DNA of 64,000 bases, taken from NCBI RefSeq assembly GCF_000238315.3, contig NZ_CP011924.1:2334501-2398500 (forward strand), given 5' to 3'. The first letter of the stretch is position 1. The number at the start of each line of letters is the position of its first letter. Made by a program: the position numbers and the translations under genes. Positions 38,680 to 46,609 of the stretch are shown here, in pieces. The notes beneath the pieces are model-generated. The model saw only the letters and a program-made list of their open reading frames with translations. It was not told the origin of the DNA and did not search any database. Source of the stretch: Pseudoalteromonas piscicida. Lineage in GTDB: Bacteria > Pseudomonadota > Gammaproteobacteria > Enterobacterales > Alteromonadaceae.

Positions 38680-41073
38680 CTAAAAATAGCCGCGAATACC
38701 AAGCGCGAAACTGCGTCCCGGACGAGGGCCTATATCTTTTAAGAATGAACTATGTACTCGTGCTTCTGTATCCGTCAGATTACTCCCTCTAAGATAAATA
38801 GAGAGATCTTGATTTAACACAGAAAGATCATAAGAGATGCTAGCATCAACTAAGGTATAACCGTCGGTCATGGTTTCTTCTGGTGCAATCCGGTCCTGCT
38901 CTTGATATCGAGTAATGTGGATATGTGCACTGAGATTATCCGTCTGATAGCTTAGCTGTGACCCAAAGCGCAGAGGTGGTGTACGAGGTAAATCTCCGCC
39001 TTCTTCTAATCTGGCGCGCACAAAGTCAGAGAAAACATCAACTTTCAACTCGTCGGTCAATTGCCAAGCAACTTGCGCTTCAAAACCGTGCAAAACCACA
39101 TCATCTGTCTTGAATAAATAAATAGGTAATTCGGAAGTATGATCGTGCTCATGTTCATGATTGTGGTCGTGACTATGGCCGCTCTGGGCGTACAACCCAG
39201 TTTCTATTTGATAGTAGTAGTTATCTACTTGGTTGTAAAAAGCGTTAAAAATAAAGCCTATATCACCTTGGGTTTTTCGCAGTGTAATATCAATATTGTG
39301 CGACTTTTCTAGCGCTATGCCTTGCTCATCAAGTTCAAAATGACCGTGCTCATCCATTTTGAACAACGCCCCTACCTCGTAAGTGCCAGTTCCTATGTGA
39401 GGACCAAAGGAAAATAACTCCGATGAAGAAGGAGCGCGTTCAGAGTGTGAAACAGATAACCCAAGGTTATAATTTTGCGCAAAGTCCCATACAAGACCCG
39501 AAGATAAACTGACAGGGGTAAACTGATGCTCAACCGCATATACCTTTGTTGCTTCTGAATCGTGACCAATGTGGTCATGCATTTCAGTATCGTGCGAGTG
39601 GGCATCAATACTCGGTAAAGGCACATTACTTGCGGTGATCTCCACTTGCTCAATACGACCACCTAACTGCACTAAAAAATCACCAAACCGCCTTTCCTCC
39701 ATTACCCCTATCGCAAGTGTTTGGGTATCAGATGGTGGCGTAAACGCCTCACTACCTTGAGCCTCAACATCACTGTGTTTGTAATGTAAGCTTACGCCAC
39801 CAGTCCAAGCGGACAGAGGCTGATGTAGTAAATCAACTTTTAACTCATTGGTATCATTCTTAAATGTTGTTCCAACCATGCCGTGCTCAACTTCAGCATG
39901 TTCATACTCTGTAAAACCAGCACGCACATTCACTTTATCAAGCCAACCTTTGTTAAACTTGTACTCGCTTAATAGTTGCACTTTTGTTTGTGCTAAGTCG
40001 GCAAAAACCTGCTCTTCAGCCTCATGATGTGCTTCTTCATCACCATGTGTATGTCCCGGAATGCCGTATTTTCGGTTAAATTTCTCAACAGCCACACCGA
40101 CATAACCTTGGTCAAATAAGTAACTAGAGCCAACAGTAAAACCATCAGACTCTTCAGCACTATTTGCTACTTTATAGTGATGTTCATCATTGTCATTCCC
40201 TTCACTATGCTCATGAATTTCAGCAGGAACAGGTACTTCGTAATCATTAGATTCTCGCCAGAATGCATCAACATATAAAGCCACAGAGCCAATACCCGAT
40301 GTCGCATTAAACGAAGCTGTATTTTGGTCATCAACAGAGTTACTTTCCAGATTCCATTCTCCGCGAGTTGTATTATCGGTTGGCACTCTTGTATCGACAA
40401 CGTTAACCACTCCCCCAATCGCACCACTACCATAAAAAAGAGTTGCAGGTCCCCGCAACACCTCGATTTGTTGAGCCGTTGAGGCTTCGGAGGCGACTGA
40501 GTGATCAGGACCAACTCTAGATACATCACTGACATCTAATCCATTTTGCGTCACCAACACTCGCGGGCCACTCAAACCTCGAATAATTGGTGTACTCGCT
40601 ACTTTGGCGTGGAAGTTTGTGTTGACGCCAGGCAATTTTTCTAAACTATCCCCTAGCGTAGCGGTTTGCTGTCGACGCAATGTTTCACCTGACAAAACAC
40701 TAACTGGAACCGCAGATTCCATCGCCGACATATGTACAGGAGTAGCAACAATATCTATAACTTCTATTGGAGAACGATTTAACATTAGCATTGCGTTTTT
40801 AACGCCACCTTGCTCCAGAGTGAGCGCCTTATGCAGGTGAGCAAAACCAGATGCTCTTACATGGATTTGTTTATTTCCAAGCCCAACGCCCGAAATTTGA
40901 AAATGACCATTGTTATCTGTGAGTACGCGAATATCAGTTCCTTCGACCTCAATTGATGCATTTGCAATCCCTTTACCAGCTTTATTGACGACTGTACCTT
41001 CTATAGACTTTGCTACAAGGCTTGGTGGTAACAGTGCAGCAACGAGCAAGGATATTGTTGATAGTTTAGACAT
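38680..41073 (-). CDS. znuD: Histidine-rich TonB-dependent receptor, ZnuD-like zinc uptake
   Basis: 797 residues: signal peptide (about 1-21), a carboxypeptidase-regulatory-like beta-sandwich (about 24-100), plug (about 112-228; RGLSGPRVLV, VLRGPATLFYGSGAIGGVVNVV) and a 22-strand barrel ending LGIRGYF. Four His-rich loops stand out at 287-299, 341-350, 492-504 and 633-645; the last is an HSHDHNHEHEHDH run. Such loops are typical of zinc receptors (ZnuD of Neisseria/Acinetobacter). It diverges from zur, with two Zur-box-like repeats in the 66 bp between them. The ATG has GGAG five bases upstream. Zinc specificity is inferred from loops and context. Confidence 0.88.
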   Translation of the reverse strand: MSKLSTISLLVAALLPPSLVAKSIEGTVVNKAGKGIANASIEVEGTDIRVLTDNNGHFQISGVGLGNKQIHVRASGFAHLHKALTLEQGGVKNAMLMLNRSPIEVIDIVATPVHMSAMESAVPVSVLSGETLRRQQTATLGDSLEKLPGVNTNFHAKVASTPIIRGLSGPRVLVTQNGLDVSDVSRVGPDHSVASEASTAQQIEVLRGPATLFYGSGAIGGVVNVVDTRVPTDNTTRGEWNLESNSVDDQNTASFNATSGIGSVALYVDAFWRESNDYEVPVPAEIHEHSEGNDNDEHHYKVANSAEESDGFTVGSSYLFDQGYVGVAVEKFNRKYGIPGHTHGDEEAHHEAEEQVFADLAQTKVQLLSEYKFNKGWLDKVNVRAGFTEYEHAEVEHGMVGTTFKNDTNELKVDLLHQPLSAWTGGVSLHYKHSDVEAQGSEAFTPPSDTQTLAIGVMEERRFGDFLVQLGGRIEQVEITASNVPLPSIDAHSHDTEMHDHIGHDSEATKVYAVEHQFTPVSLSSGLVWDFAQNYNLGLSVSHSERAPSSSELFSFGPHIGTGTYEVGALFKMDEHGHFELDEQGIALEKSHNIDITLRKTQGDIGFIFNAFYNQVDNYYYQIETGLYAQSGHSHDHNHEHEHDHTSELPIYLFKTDDVVLHGFEAQVAWQLTDELKVDVFSDFVRARLEEGGDLPRTPPLRFGSQLSYQTDNLSAHIHITRYQEQDRIAPEETMTDGYTLVDASISYDLSVLNQDLSIYLRGSNLTDTEARVHSSFLKDIGPRPGRSFALGIRGYF

Positions 41074-41087
41074 AACGACTCCAATAA

Positions 41088-41105
41088 ATGTTATATTGTA
41101 TCAAT
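41088..41105. promoter_or_regulatory. Zur-box-like operator, copy 1
   Basis: ATGTTATATTGTATCAAT, an imperfect palindrome resembling the gammaproteobacterial Zur box (TGTTATA-n-TATAACA type). It lies 14 bases upstream of the receptor ATG and next to its Shine-Dalgarno. Confidence 0.7.
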
Positions 41106-41115
41106 TATGCTCGAT

Positions 41116-41133
41116 ATGTTATATTGTATCAAT
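41116..41133. promoter_or_regulatory. Zur-box-like operator, copy 2
   Basis: An exact second copy of the 18-bp sequence, 28 bp after copy 1, and ending six bases before the chosen zur ATG. The two copies probably bind Zur dimers side by side and shut both divergent promoters. Confidence 0.7.
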
Positions 41134-41139
41134 AGTTGG

Positions 41140-41631
41140 ATGGATTATGTCGTCATTGCCGTGAACAAAACTCAACGAAATTTTATTCTCAAACAGGCTC
41201 AAGCAAAATGCCAATCGTTAGGGCTGCGTTTAACTGAAAAACGACAGGGCGTGCTAGAAATATTATTGCAAACAGTCGAGCCGCTATCAGCGTATGAACT
41301 TACTGACAAATACAATAAAAGCACCAGCTCTCCTATTCTAGCAATGTCCGTGTACCGCATTCTTGAATTCTTAGAATCAGTCAATCTGGCACACCGGATC
41401 CATTCTGCAAATAAATATATAGCCTGTAAGAGTCTAGATGGTGCGTGCCATCACCATCTATCCGTGATCTTAGTCTGCAAATCCTGCCATCAAATAGAAG
41501 AAATAGATTCTGTTCAAGAGGCTGCCAAGCATCTATTTGAAGCGGTAGAAAGCACTGGATTTTCAGCTGCAAATGCACGCTTAGAGTTGCCTGGCTTATG
41601 TAACCTTTGCAAAGCCAAACTTGACAAATAG
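41140..41631 (+). CDS. zur: Zinc uptake regulator Zur (Fur family)
   Basis: 163 residues from the ATG at 41140. An ATG at 41107 would place operator copy 2 inside the gene, and a GTG at 41161 (VNKTQRN) is a further option; none has a clear Shine-Dalgarno. A winged helix (CQSLGLRLTEKRQGVLEILLQ...VYRILEFLESVNLAHRIHSANKYIAC) is followed by a dimer domain with CHHHLSVILVCKSCHQIEEID and a C-terminal LCNLCKAKL, giving the paired CxxC structural zinc site. YRILEFLE--LAHRI is closer to Zur than to Fur. It is first in an operon with pyrC2 (11-base gap) and folE2. Confidence 0.92.
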   Translation: MDYVVIAVNKTQRNFILKQAQAKCQSLGLRLTEKRQGVLEILLQTVEPLSAYELTDKYNKSTSSPILAMSVYRILEFLESVNLAHRIHSANKYIACKSLDGACHHHLSVILVCKSCHQIEEIDSVQEAAKHLFEAVESTGFSAANARLELPGLCNLCKAKLDK

Positions 41632-41642
41632 GTCCCTACAAT

Positions 41643-42977
41643 ATGAAAAACACACTGATAAAAAATGCAATTGTGGTCAACGAGAATCAATCACAAGAAT
41701 GTGATGTACTTATCGTTGATAACAGAATAAACAAAATTGCAAGCTCAATAACTGCGCAGCCAAATGACAATATTGTGGATGCGACAGGTTATTTTCTACT
41801 CCCTGGAATGATAGACGACCAAGTACATTTCCGTGAGCCCGGCTTAACACAGAAGGGGAATATAGCCTCAGAATCCAGAGCTGCTGTGGCAGGTGGTATC
41901 ACCAGCTATATGGAAATGCCAAACGTAAGCCCTGCGACTACAACCATTGAAGCTCTTGAACAGAAATACGCGATTGCGTCTAGAAGCTCGCTGGCAAACT
42001 ATAGTTTTTACTTAGGGGCAACCGAAGATAATTTAGAACAAATAAAACGTTTAGATGCGAAGAAGTACTGCGGTGTTAAAGTTTTTATGGGGGCATCAAC
42101 AGGCGATCTACTCGTTGAGCATCCACAAGCACTCGACGCAATTTTCAGAGAAAGTCCAACCCTAATTGTCACCCACTGTGAAGATGGAAGAGTGATTGAA
42201 AAGAATTTATCCATGTGCATCGGACGCAGTGGCAGTTTAATAATTCAAGATCACCCCATCATTCGTGACGTCGAAGCGTGTTATTCATCCTCTTCGTACG
42301 CTGTATCTTTAGCGAAACAATATCGTAGCGATTTACATGTACTGCATATCACAACAGAAAAAGAATTGAGCTTATTCCCTTCAGGCGATATTCGCGACAA
42401 ACATATTACGGCAGAAGCATGTGTTCATCATTTGTGGTTCAGTCAAGAAGATTATGCACTGCAGGGTAACCTAATAAAATGCAACCCAGCGATTAAAGCG
42501 AAAAGCGATCGTGATGCTTTGTTAGCAGCGGTACGAAATAATCAAATAGATATTATCGCTACTGATCACGCACCTCATACTTGGCAAGAAAAGCAACTCC
42601 CCTACCAGCAAGCACCTGCGGGTTTACCTTTAGTTGAACATGCATTGTTAAGCTTGCTCGACCATGTGCATCATCAGCGTTTATCTATAGAGCAGCTCGT
42701 TGAGAAGGTGGCACATAATCCAGCGTTAAGATATCACATTGTAGATAGAGGCTTTATTCGTGAAGGATACTATGCTGACTTGGTACTCGTGAACCCTCAT
42801 CACGAAACGCTCACTTGCCATCAGAAAACACACTATCACTGTGGCTGGACCCCGTTCGACGGTCACCGTTTTTCAGCAAAAGTTTTAAAAACTTGGGTGA
42901 ATGGCAGTCTCGTTTATGACGGCCAACAACCGCTTAATACACCCACAGCCGCTATGCCACTAATTTTTAATCGCTAG
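41643..42977 (+). CDS. pyrC2: Zur-linked dihydroorotase paralogue
   Basis: 444 residues, amidohydrolase barrel. The metal motif reads DDQVHFREPG: Gln60 takes the place of the first histidine of the usual HxH, while His62 is kept. Lys146 (GVKVFMGAST) can be the carboxylated bridging lysine; His178, His235 and Asp308 (IIATDHAPH) complete the site. It should interconvert carbamoyl-aspartate and dihydroorotate. The Gln variant is common in a dihydroorotase subgroup, and its placement between zur and folE2 suggests a form expressed in zinc shortage. Start ATG follows the zur stop by 11 bases. Confidence 0.88.
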   Translation: MKNTLIKNAIVVNENQSQECDVLIVDNRINKIASSITAQPNDNIVDATGYFLLPGMIDDQVHFREPGLTQKGNIASESRAAVAGGITSYMEMPNVSPATTTIEALEQKYAIASRSSLANYSFYLGATEDNLEQIKRLDAKKYCGVKVFMGASTGDLLVEHPQALDAIFRESPTLIVTHCEDGRVIEKNLSMCIGRSGSLIIQDHPIIRDVEACYSSSSYAVSLAKQYRSDLHVLHITTEKELSLFPSGDIRDKHITAEACVHHLWFSQEDYALQGNLIKCNPAIKAKSDRDALLAAVRNNQIDIIATDHAPHTWQEKQLPYQQAPAGLPLVEHALLSLLDHVHHQRLSIEQLVEKVAHNPALRYHIVDRGFIREGYYADLVLVNPHHETLTCHQKTHYHCGWTPFDGHRFSAKVLKTWVNGSLVYDGQQPLNTPTAAMPLIFNR

Positions 42978-42997
42978 AAACCTCGTCGGAAATAAAT

Positions 42998-43915
42998 ATG
43001 ACAGTATCTTTACCTGATGTTGCCTCTGGGCAGCTTGCAACAACAGCCTTACCGCTAAAGTGGGTGGGTATGGAAAAAATTGCCATACCTTTAGAGGTGG
43101 AAATATCAAGCTCCTCCTGCCAAAGAGTTAACGCTCTTGCAAATATTTTTGTTAGCCTTGATAAACCTGAGGCGAAAGGGATCCATATGTCCCGGTTATA
43201 CATTCGCTTGAGAGAGATACTAAGTACGACTCCTTTGAATATTAAAACGATTGAAGCGTTATTAAAAGAGTCGGTTCAATCTCAACAAGGATTGAGCAAA
43301 GCAGCCAAGCTTGAGTTACAGTTTGAAGTAACCATAGATAAACCAGCATTGTTGAGCGATCAATTCGGCTATCAAAGTTACCCTATCACGCTTAATTGTG
43401 AGTATATAAACTCAGAGCTTAGCTACGAGTTATCACTTACTATTGCCTATTCAAGTACCTGCCCTTGTTCAGCGGCACTTTCTAGACAAGCATTAAGTGA
43501 AGAGATCGAAGAACAGTTTTCCCAACAGATGATTTCAAAACACGAACTAATGACGTGGATAACCTCTCTACAAGGAAGCATTGCCACACCTCATAGCCAG
43601 CGCTCTTTCGCTTACGTAACGGTAAAACTAACTGAACGGACGTTGCCACTCATTCCAAGCCTTATAAAAGCGCTAGAACAAGCCATTGGCACGCCAATTC
43701 AAACTGCGGTAAAACGTGAAGATGAACAAGCATTTGCGAAGCTAAATGCAGAAAATCTAATGTTTTGTGAAGATGCCGCACGACGAGTCAAACAATTTTT
43801 AGAGCAAAACACACAGTTTGTTGATTATTGGTTCAAAATTGAACACCAAGAAAGTTTGCATGCTCACAATGCTGTCGCCATTGATAATAAGTTTCCGGCC
43901 CAAAAACTGACTTAA
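42998..43915 (+). CDS. folE2: GTP cyclohydrolase IB (FolE2)
   Basis: 305 residues, tunnelling fold. Visible family motifs are GIHMSRLY (61-68) and STCPCSAALSRQAL with the metal-binding Cys155 and nearby Cys157, then TPHSQRSFAYV and the C-terminal HNAVA. It makes 7,8-dihydroneopterin triphosphate from GTP for folate (and queuosine) synthesis. FolE2 works with several divalent metals and replaces the zinc-dependent FolE when zinc is short; Zur control is known in other bacteria. It follows pyrC2 by 20 bases as the last gene of the island operon. Confidence 0.95.
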   Translation: MTVSLPDVASGQLATTALPLKWVGMEKIAIPLEVEISSSSCQRVNALANIFVSLDKPEAKGIHMSRLYIRLREILSTTPLNIKTIEALLKESVQSQQGLSKAAKLELQFEVTIDKPALLSDQFGYQSYPITLNCEYINSELSYELSLTIAYSSTCPCSAALSRQALSEEIEEQFSQQMISKHELMTWITSLQGSIATPHSQRSFAYVTVKLTERTLPLIPSLIKALEQAIGTPIQTAVKREDEQAFAKLNAENLMFCEDAARRVKQFLEQNTQFVDYWFKIEHQESLHAHNAVAIDNKFPAQKLT

Positions 43916-44032
43916 GAAACACTTATCTGCCTAAGATGCAAGAATCATGATACCGCCATTATTATGCGATAAAACACAACTAAAATCACACACTAGATAC
44001 ACTATAACGTTACATCAAATACTGAGAAGTTT

Positions 44033-46183
44033 ATGAAAAAAACCATCATCGCCGTTACGATTTACTCCACGCTTTTTGTCTCTGGTTGTTCAAATTATAC
44101 AACGGAGGTGGCATCTACCGTGCCTAAGAAAAGTGAATCAGTCCGTCACAATCCACTGTTCAAAGCCAGTACTTTAATCTACCAAACCCCAATGTTTGAC
44201 CAGATCAAAGATGAACATTTTATGCCTGCATTTAAGCTGGGTATGGCAGAGCACCTCAAAGAAATCGAGCGTATTGCAACTAACCCTGCAACGCCTACGT
44301 TTGAAAACACCTTAATTGCAATGGAAAAAAGTGGTGCACTGCTAAAGCGAACCAGTAGCGTGTTTTTTAACTTAATAGGCACAGATAGCTCAGTAAAGCG
44401 TCGTCAATTACAAAAAGAGCTAGCCCCAATGCTCGCAGAACACCGCGATAACATCAATTTGAACGCCGCATTATTTGACCGTATAAAGTCGCTTTATGAT
44501 AATCGCAACACACTCGAACTGGACTCTGAATCAAAGCGTTTATTGGATGTTTACTACACCAACTTTGTGCGAGCTGGCGCAAAACTAAGTGCTGAAGATA
44601 AGGAGAAAATTCGCAAAATCAATGAAGAGCATTCCTCTCTGACTACCCAGTTTTCACAAAACCTATTAGCAGAAACGTCTGCCATATCAGTGATTATTGA
44701 TGATAAAGCCGCATTAGACGGTTTAACAGAAAGACAAATTCTTGCCACTAAACGTGCGGCTGAAGCTGCAGGACATAAAGACAAGTACTTAATCGGTATT
44801 ACCAACACCACTCGTCAACCTATTTTAGCGTCTTTAACCAACCGAGCACTTAGGCAACAGATTTGGCAAGCTTCTGCTTATCGTGCTCAGTCAGGTGATA
44901 ATGACAACACTCAAATTATCATCCGGCTGGCACAGCTAAGGGCCGAAAAAGCAGCGCTGTTAGGGTATAAAAGCTGGGCAGACTACGGCCTAGAAAAGCA
45001 AATGGCTGGAAACCCTAAAGCAGTTTACAACATGCTTGGCAGCATGGTGCCGGCCGTTGTTTCCAACGTGGAAAAGGAAGCTGCAGATATTAAAACGCTT
45101 ATTCAAAGCGAAGGGCACTCGTTCGACATCAAACCTTGGGACTGGGCATACTACGCTGAAAAAGTTCGTCAATCTCGTTATGATCTGGACGAAACAGAAG
45201 TGAAAAAGTACTTCGAATTTAATAACGTCTTAGAAAATGGTGTTTTTTATACCATGAATAAGCTGTACGGCGTAAGTTTCAAAGCTCGCCCTGACTTACC
45301 TGTGTATCATCCAGATGTTAAGGCTTATGAACTGATCGATAACAATGGTGAAAGCCTCGCGATATTCTTTGCCGACTATTTTGCAAGAGAAGGTAAACGT
45401 GGTGGAGCTTGGATGAATTCATTTGTAGGGCAATCTAAGTTATTAAACCAAAAGCCTGTGGTTATCAATGTCATGAATATTGCAAAGGCACCTGATGGTG
45501 AACCAACCTTTGTGAGCTACAGTGAAGTGACAACTATGTTTCACGAAATGGGACATGGCTTACATGGGATGTTTTCTGACGTAAAATATCCGAGTCTTGC
45601 TGGAACCGCTGTTTCTCGTGATTTTGTTGAGTTTCCCTCAACCTTTGAGGAAGACTGGGCTGCACACCCAGAAGTTATCAGTAACTATGCAAAGCATTAC
45701 CAAACCGGGGAGCCTATCCCAAAAACACTGCTTGATAAAGTGATCCGCTCACGAACTTTTAATATGGGCTACGATACATTGGAGTACATGGCATCTGCGC
45801 TCTTAGATATGGAGTGGCATACAATTTCACCTGAGCATGCACCCACCGATATCAATGAATTTGAACAAGCGGCACTGAAGAAGCATGGAGTCGCCCTCGA
45901 TTACGTTCCACCGCGTTATAAATCAGCATTTTTTGCGCACTCTATGGGAGGCGGCTATTCTGCTGGTTACTATGCTTATATGTGGAGTGAAATATTAGCA
46001 GCCGACGCCTATGCATACGTGCAAAAGCTCGGTGGACTTAAACTTGAAAATGGCGAAAAATATCGTAAACATATTTTATCGGTTGGTAACTCAAGACCTG
46101 TAATGGACTCTTACAAAGCATTCCGCGGAAAAGAGCCAACGACTGAAGCGCTATTAAAACGCAGAGGACTAGCCCCTAAATAA
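44033..46183 (+). CDS. dcp: M3-family peptidyl-dipeptidase (Dcp-like) lipoprotein
   Basis: 716 residues. The lipobox LFVSGCS places the lipidated Cys at 19; Ser at +2 predicts outer-membrane sorting. The remainder is a helical M3 peptidase with the zinc motif HEMGH at about 504-508 (TMFHEMGHGLHGMF) and a downstream Glu in DFVEFPSTFEEDW. The C-terminal HSMGGGYSAGYYAYMWSEI holds the substrate-binding tyrosines. It cleaves dipeptides from peptide C-termini; surface or periplasmic location fits nutrient peptide use. Although next to the zinc island and itself a zinc enzyme, it has a separate 117-bp upstream region without a good Zur box. Confidence 0.92.
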   Translation: MKKTIIAVTIYSTLFVSGCSNYTTEVASTVPKKSESVRHNPLFKASTLIYQTPMFDQIKDEHFMPAFKLGMAEHLKEIERIATNPATPTFENTLIAMEKSGALLKRTSSVFFNLIGTDSSVKRRQLQKELAPMLAEHRDNINLNAALFDRIKSLYDNRNTLELDSESKRLLDVYYTNFVRAGAKLSAEDKEKIRKINEEHSSLTTQFSQNLLAETSAISVIIDDKAALDGLTERQILATKRAAEAAGHKDKYLIGITNTTRQPILASLTNRALRQQIWQASAYRAQSGDNDNTQIIIRLAQLRAEKAALLGYKSWADYGLEKQMAGNPKAVYNMLGSMVPAVVSNVEKEAADIKTLIQSEGHSFDIKPWDWAYYAEKVRQSRYDLDETEVKKYFEFNNVLENGVFYTMNKLYGVSFKARPDLPVYHPDVKAYELIDNNGESLAIFFADYFAREGKRGGAWMNSFVGQSKLLNQKPVVINVMNIAKAPDGEPTFVSYSEVTTMFHEMGHGLHGMFSDVKYPSLAGTAVSRDFVEFPSTFEEDWAAHPEVISNYAKHYQTGEPIPKTLLDKVIRSRTFNMGYDTLEYMASALLDMEWHTISPEHAPTDINEFEQAALKKHGVALDYVPPRYKSAFFAHSMGGGYSAGYYAYMWSEILAADAYAYVQKLGGLKLENGEKYRKHILSVGNSRPVMDSYKAFRGKEPTTEALLKRRGLAPK

Positions 46184-46193
46184 CACACTATTT

Positions 46194-46389
46194 AACCTGA
46201 GGTTTGGATAAGGAATGTTCCAACTCATTGTTGCTAAAGCACAACTTAGTTTTTTCCTTGTCTAGCCAGAGAGTTTTAGGGAAAACAAGGCGAATTTACG
46301 CACCAATAGCTGGCTATTGGAAGTGAATTCAACGCAGTTAGCGCTAAAACTAGCTGCTAGAAAGGCATTAATTATCCGCAGCTCAGGTT
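46194..46389. repeat. 196-bp palindromic element with terminal inverted repeats
   Basis: The ends are AACCTGAGGTTTGGATAA (46194-46211) and TTATCCGCAGCTCAGGTT (46372-46389), inverted repeats matching at about 14-15 of 18 positions. The interior also has paired segments (CTAGCCAG about 46262 with CTGGCTATTGG about 46310). It has no coding capacity and resembles a MITE/REP-type element. Dispersal elsewhere in the genome is inferred. Confidence 0.55.
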
Positions 46390-46407
46390 ATTTAGTTTAC
46401 CCAGCCA

Positions 46408-46435
46408 AAAAGGGAAGCTGCAATGCTTCCCTTTT
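46408..46435 (+). terminator. Rho-independent terminator between the two repeats
   Basis: AAAAGGGAAGC, loop TGCAAT, GCTTCCCTTTT. An 11-bp stem with T-run; A-run on the other side. It may end dcp transcripts and, in the reverse sense, those of the M17 peptidase gene. Confidence 0.85.
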
Positions 46436-46444
46436 ATCAATCTT

Positions 46445-46609
46445 ATACCAGTTGTATTAAGTAAATGATCTATCTTGAAGCGGGAAAATAGCTTTAGTAG
46501 CAAGGCAAAAATTTTGCTATTTAGTTGTTCTAAATGAGAAATTTTTAACGAAGCTAATATGCTATTTCACCCTTCAAATTGATTAGAGAATTAATTCAAT
46601 TGGTATTAA
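46445..46609. repeat. 165-bp imperfect palindromic element
   Basis: The outer ends, ATACCAGTTGTATTAA (from 46445) and TTAATTCAATTGGTATTAA (to 46609), are complementary. The arms continue to pair imperfectly: TTGAAGCGGGAAAATAGC against GCTATTTCACCCTTCAA, and AAATAGC near AACAACTAAAT. The right end includes the stop codon of the M17 peptidase gene. Elements with ATACCAATTG ends are common in Pseudoalteromonas/Shewanella intergenic DNA. Confidence 0.55.

Noticed and set aside
43916..44032. Zur box before the M3 peptidase gene
   Set aside because: CTATAACGTTACATCAA is only loosely similar to the 18-bp repeat, so I do not include dcp in the Zur group.
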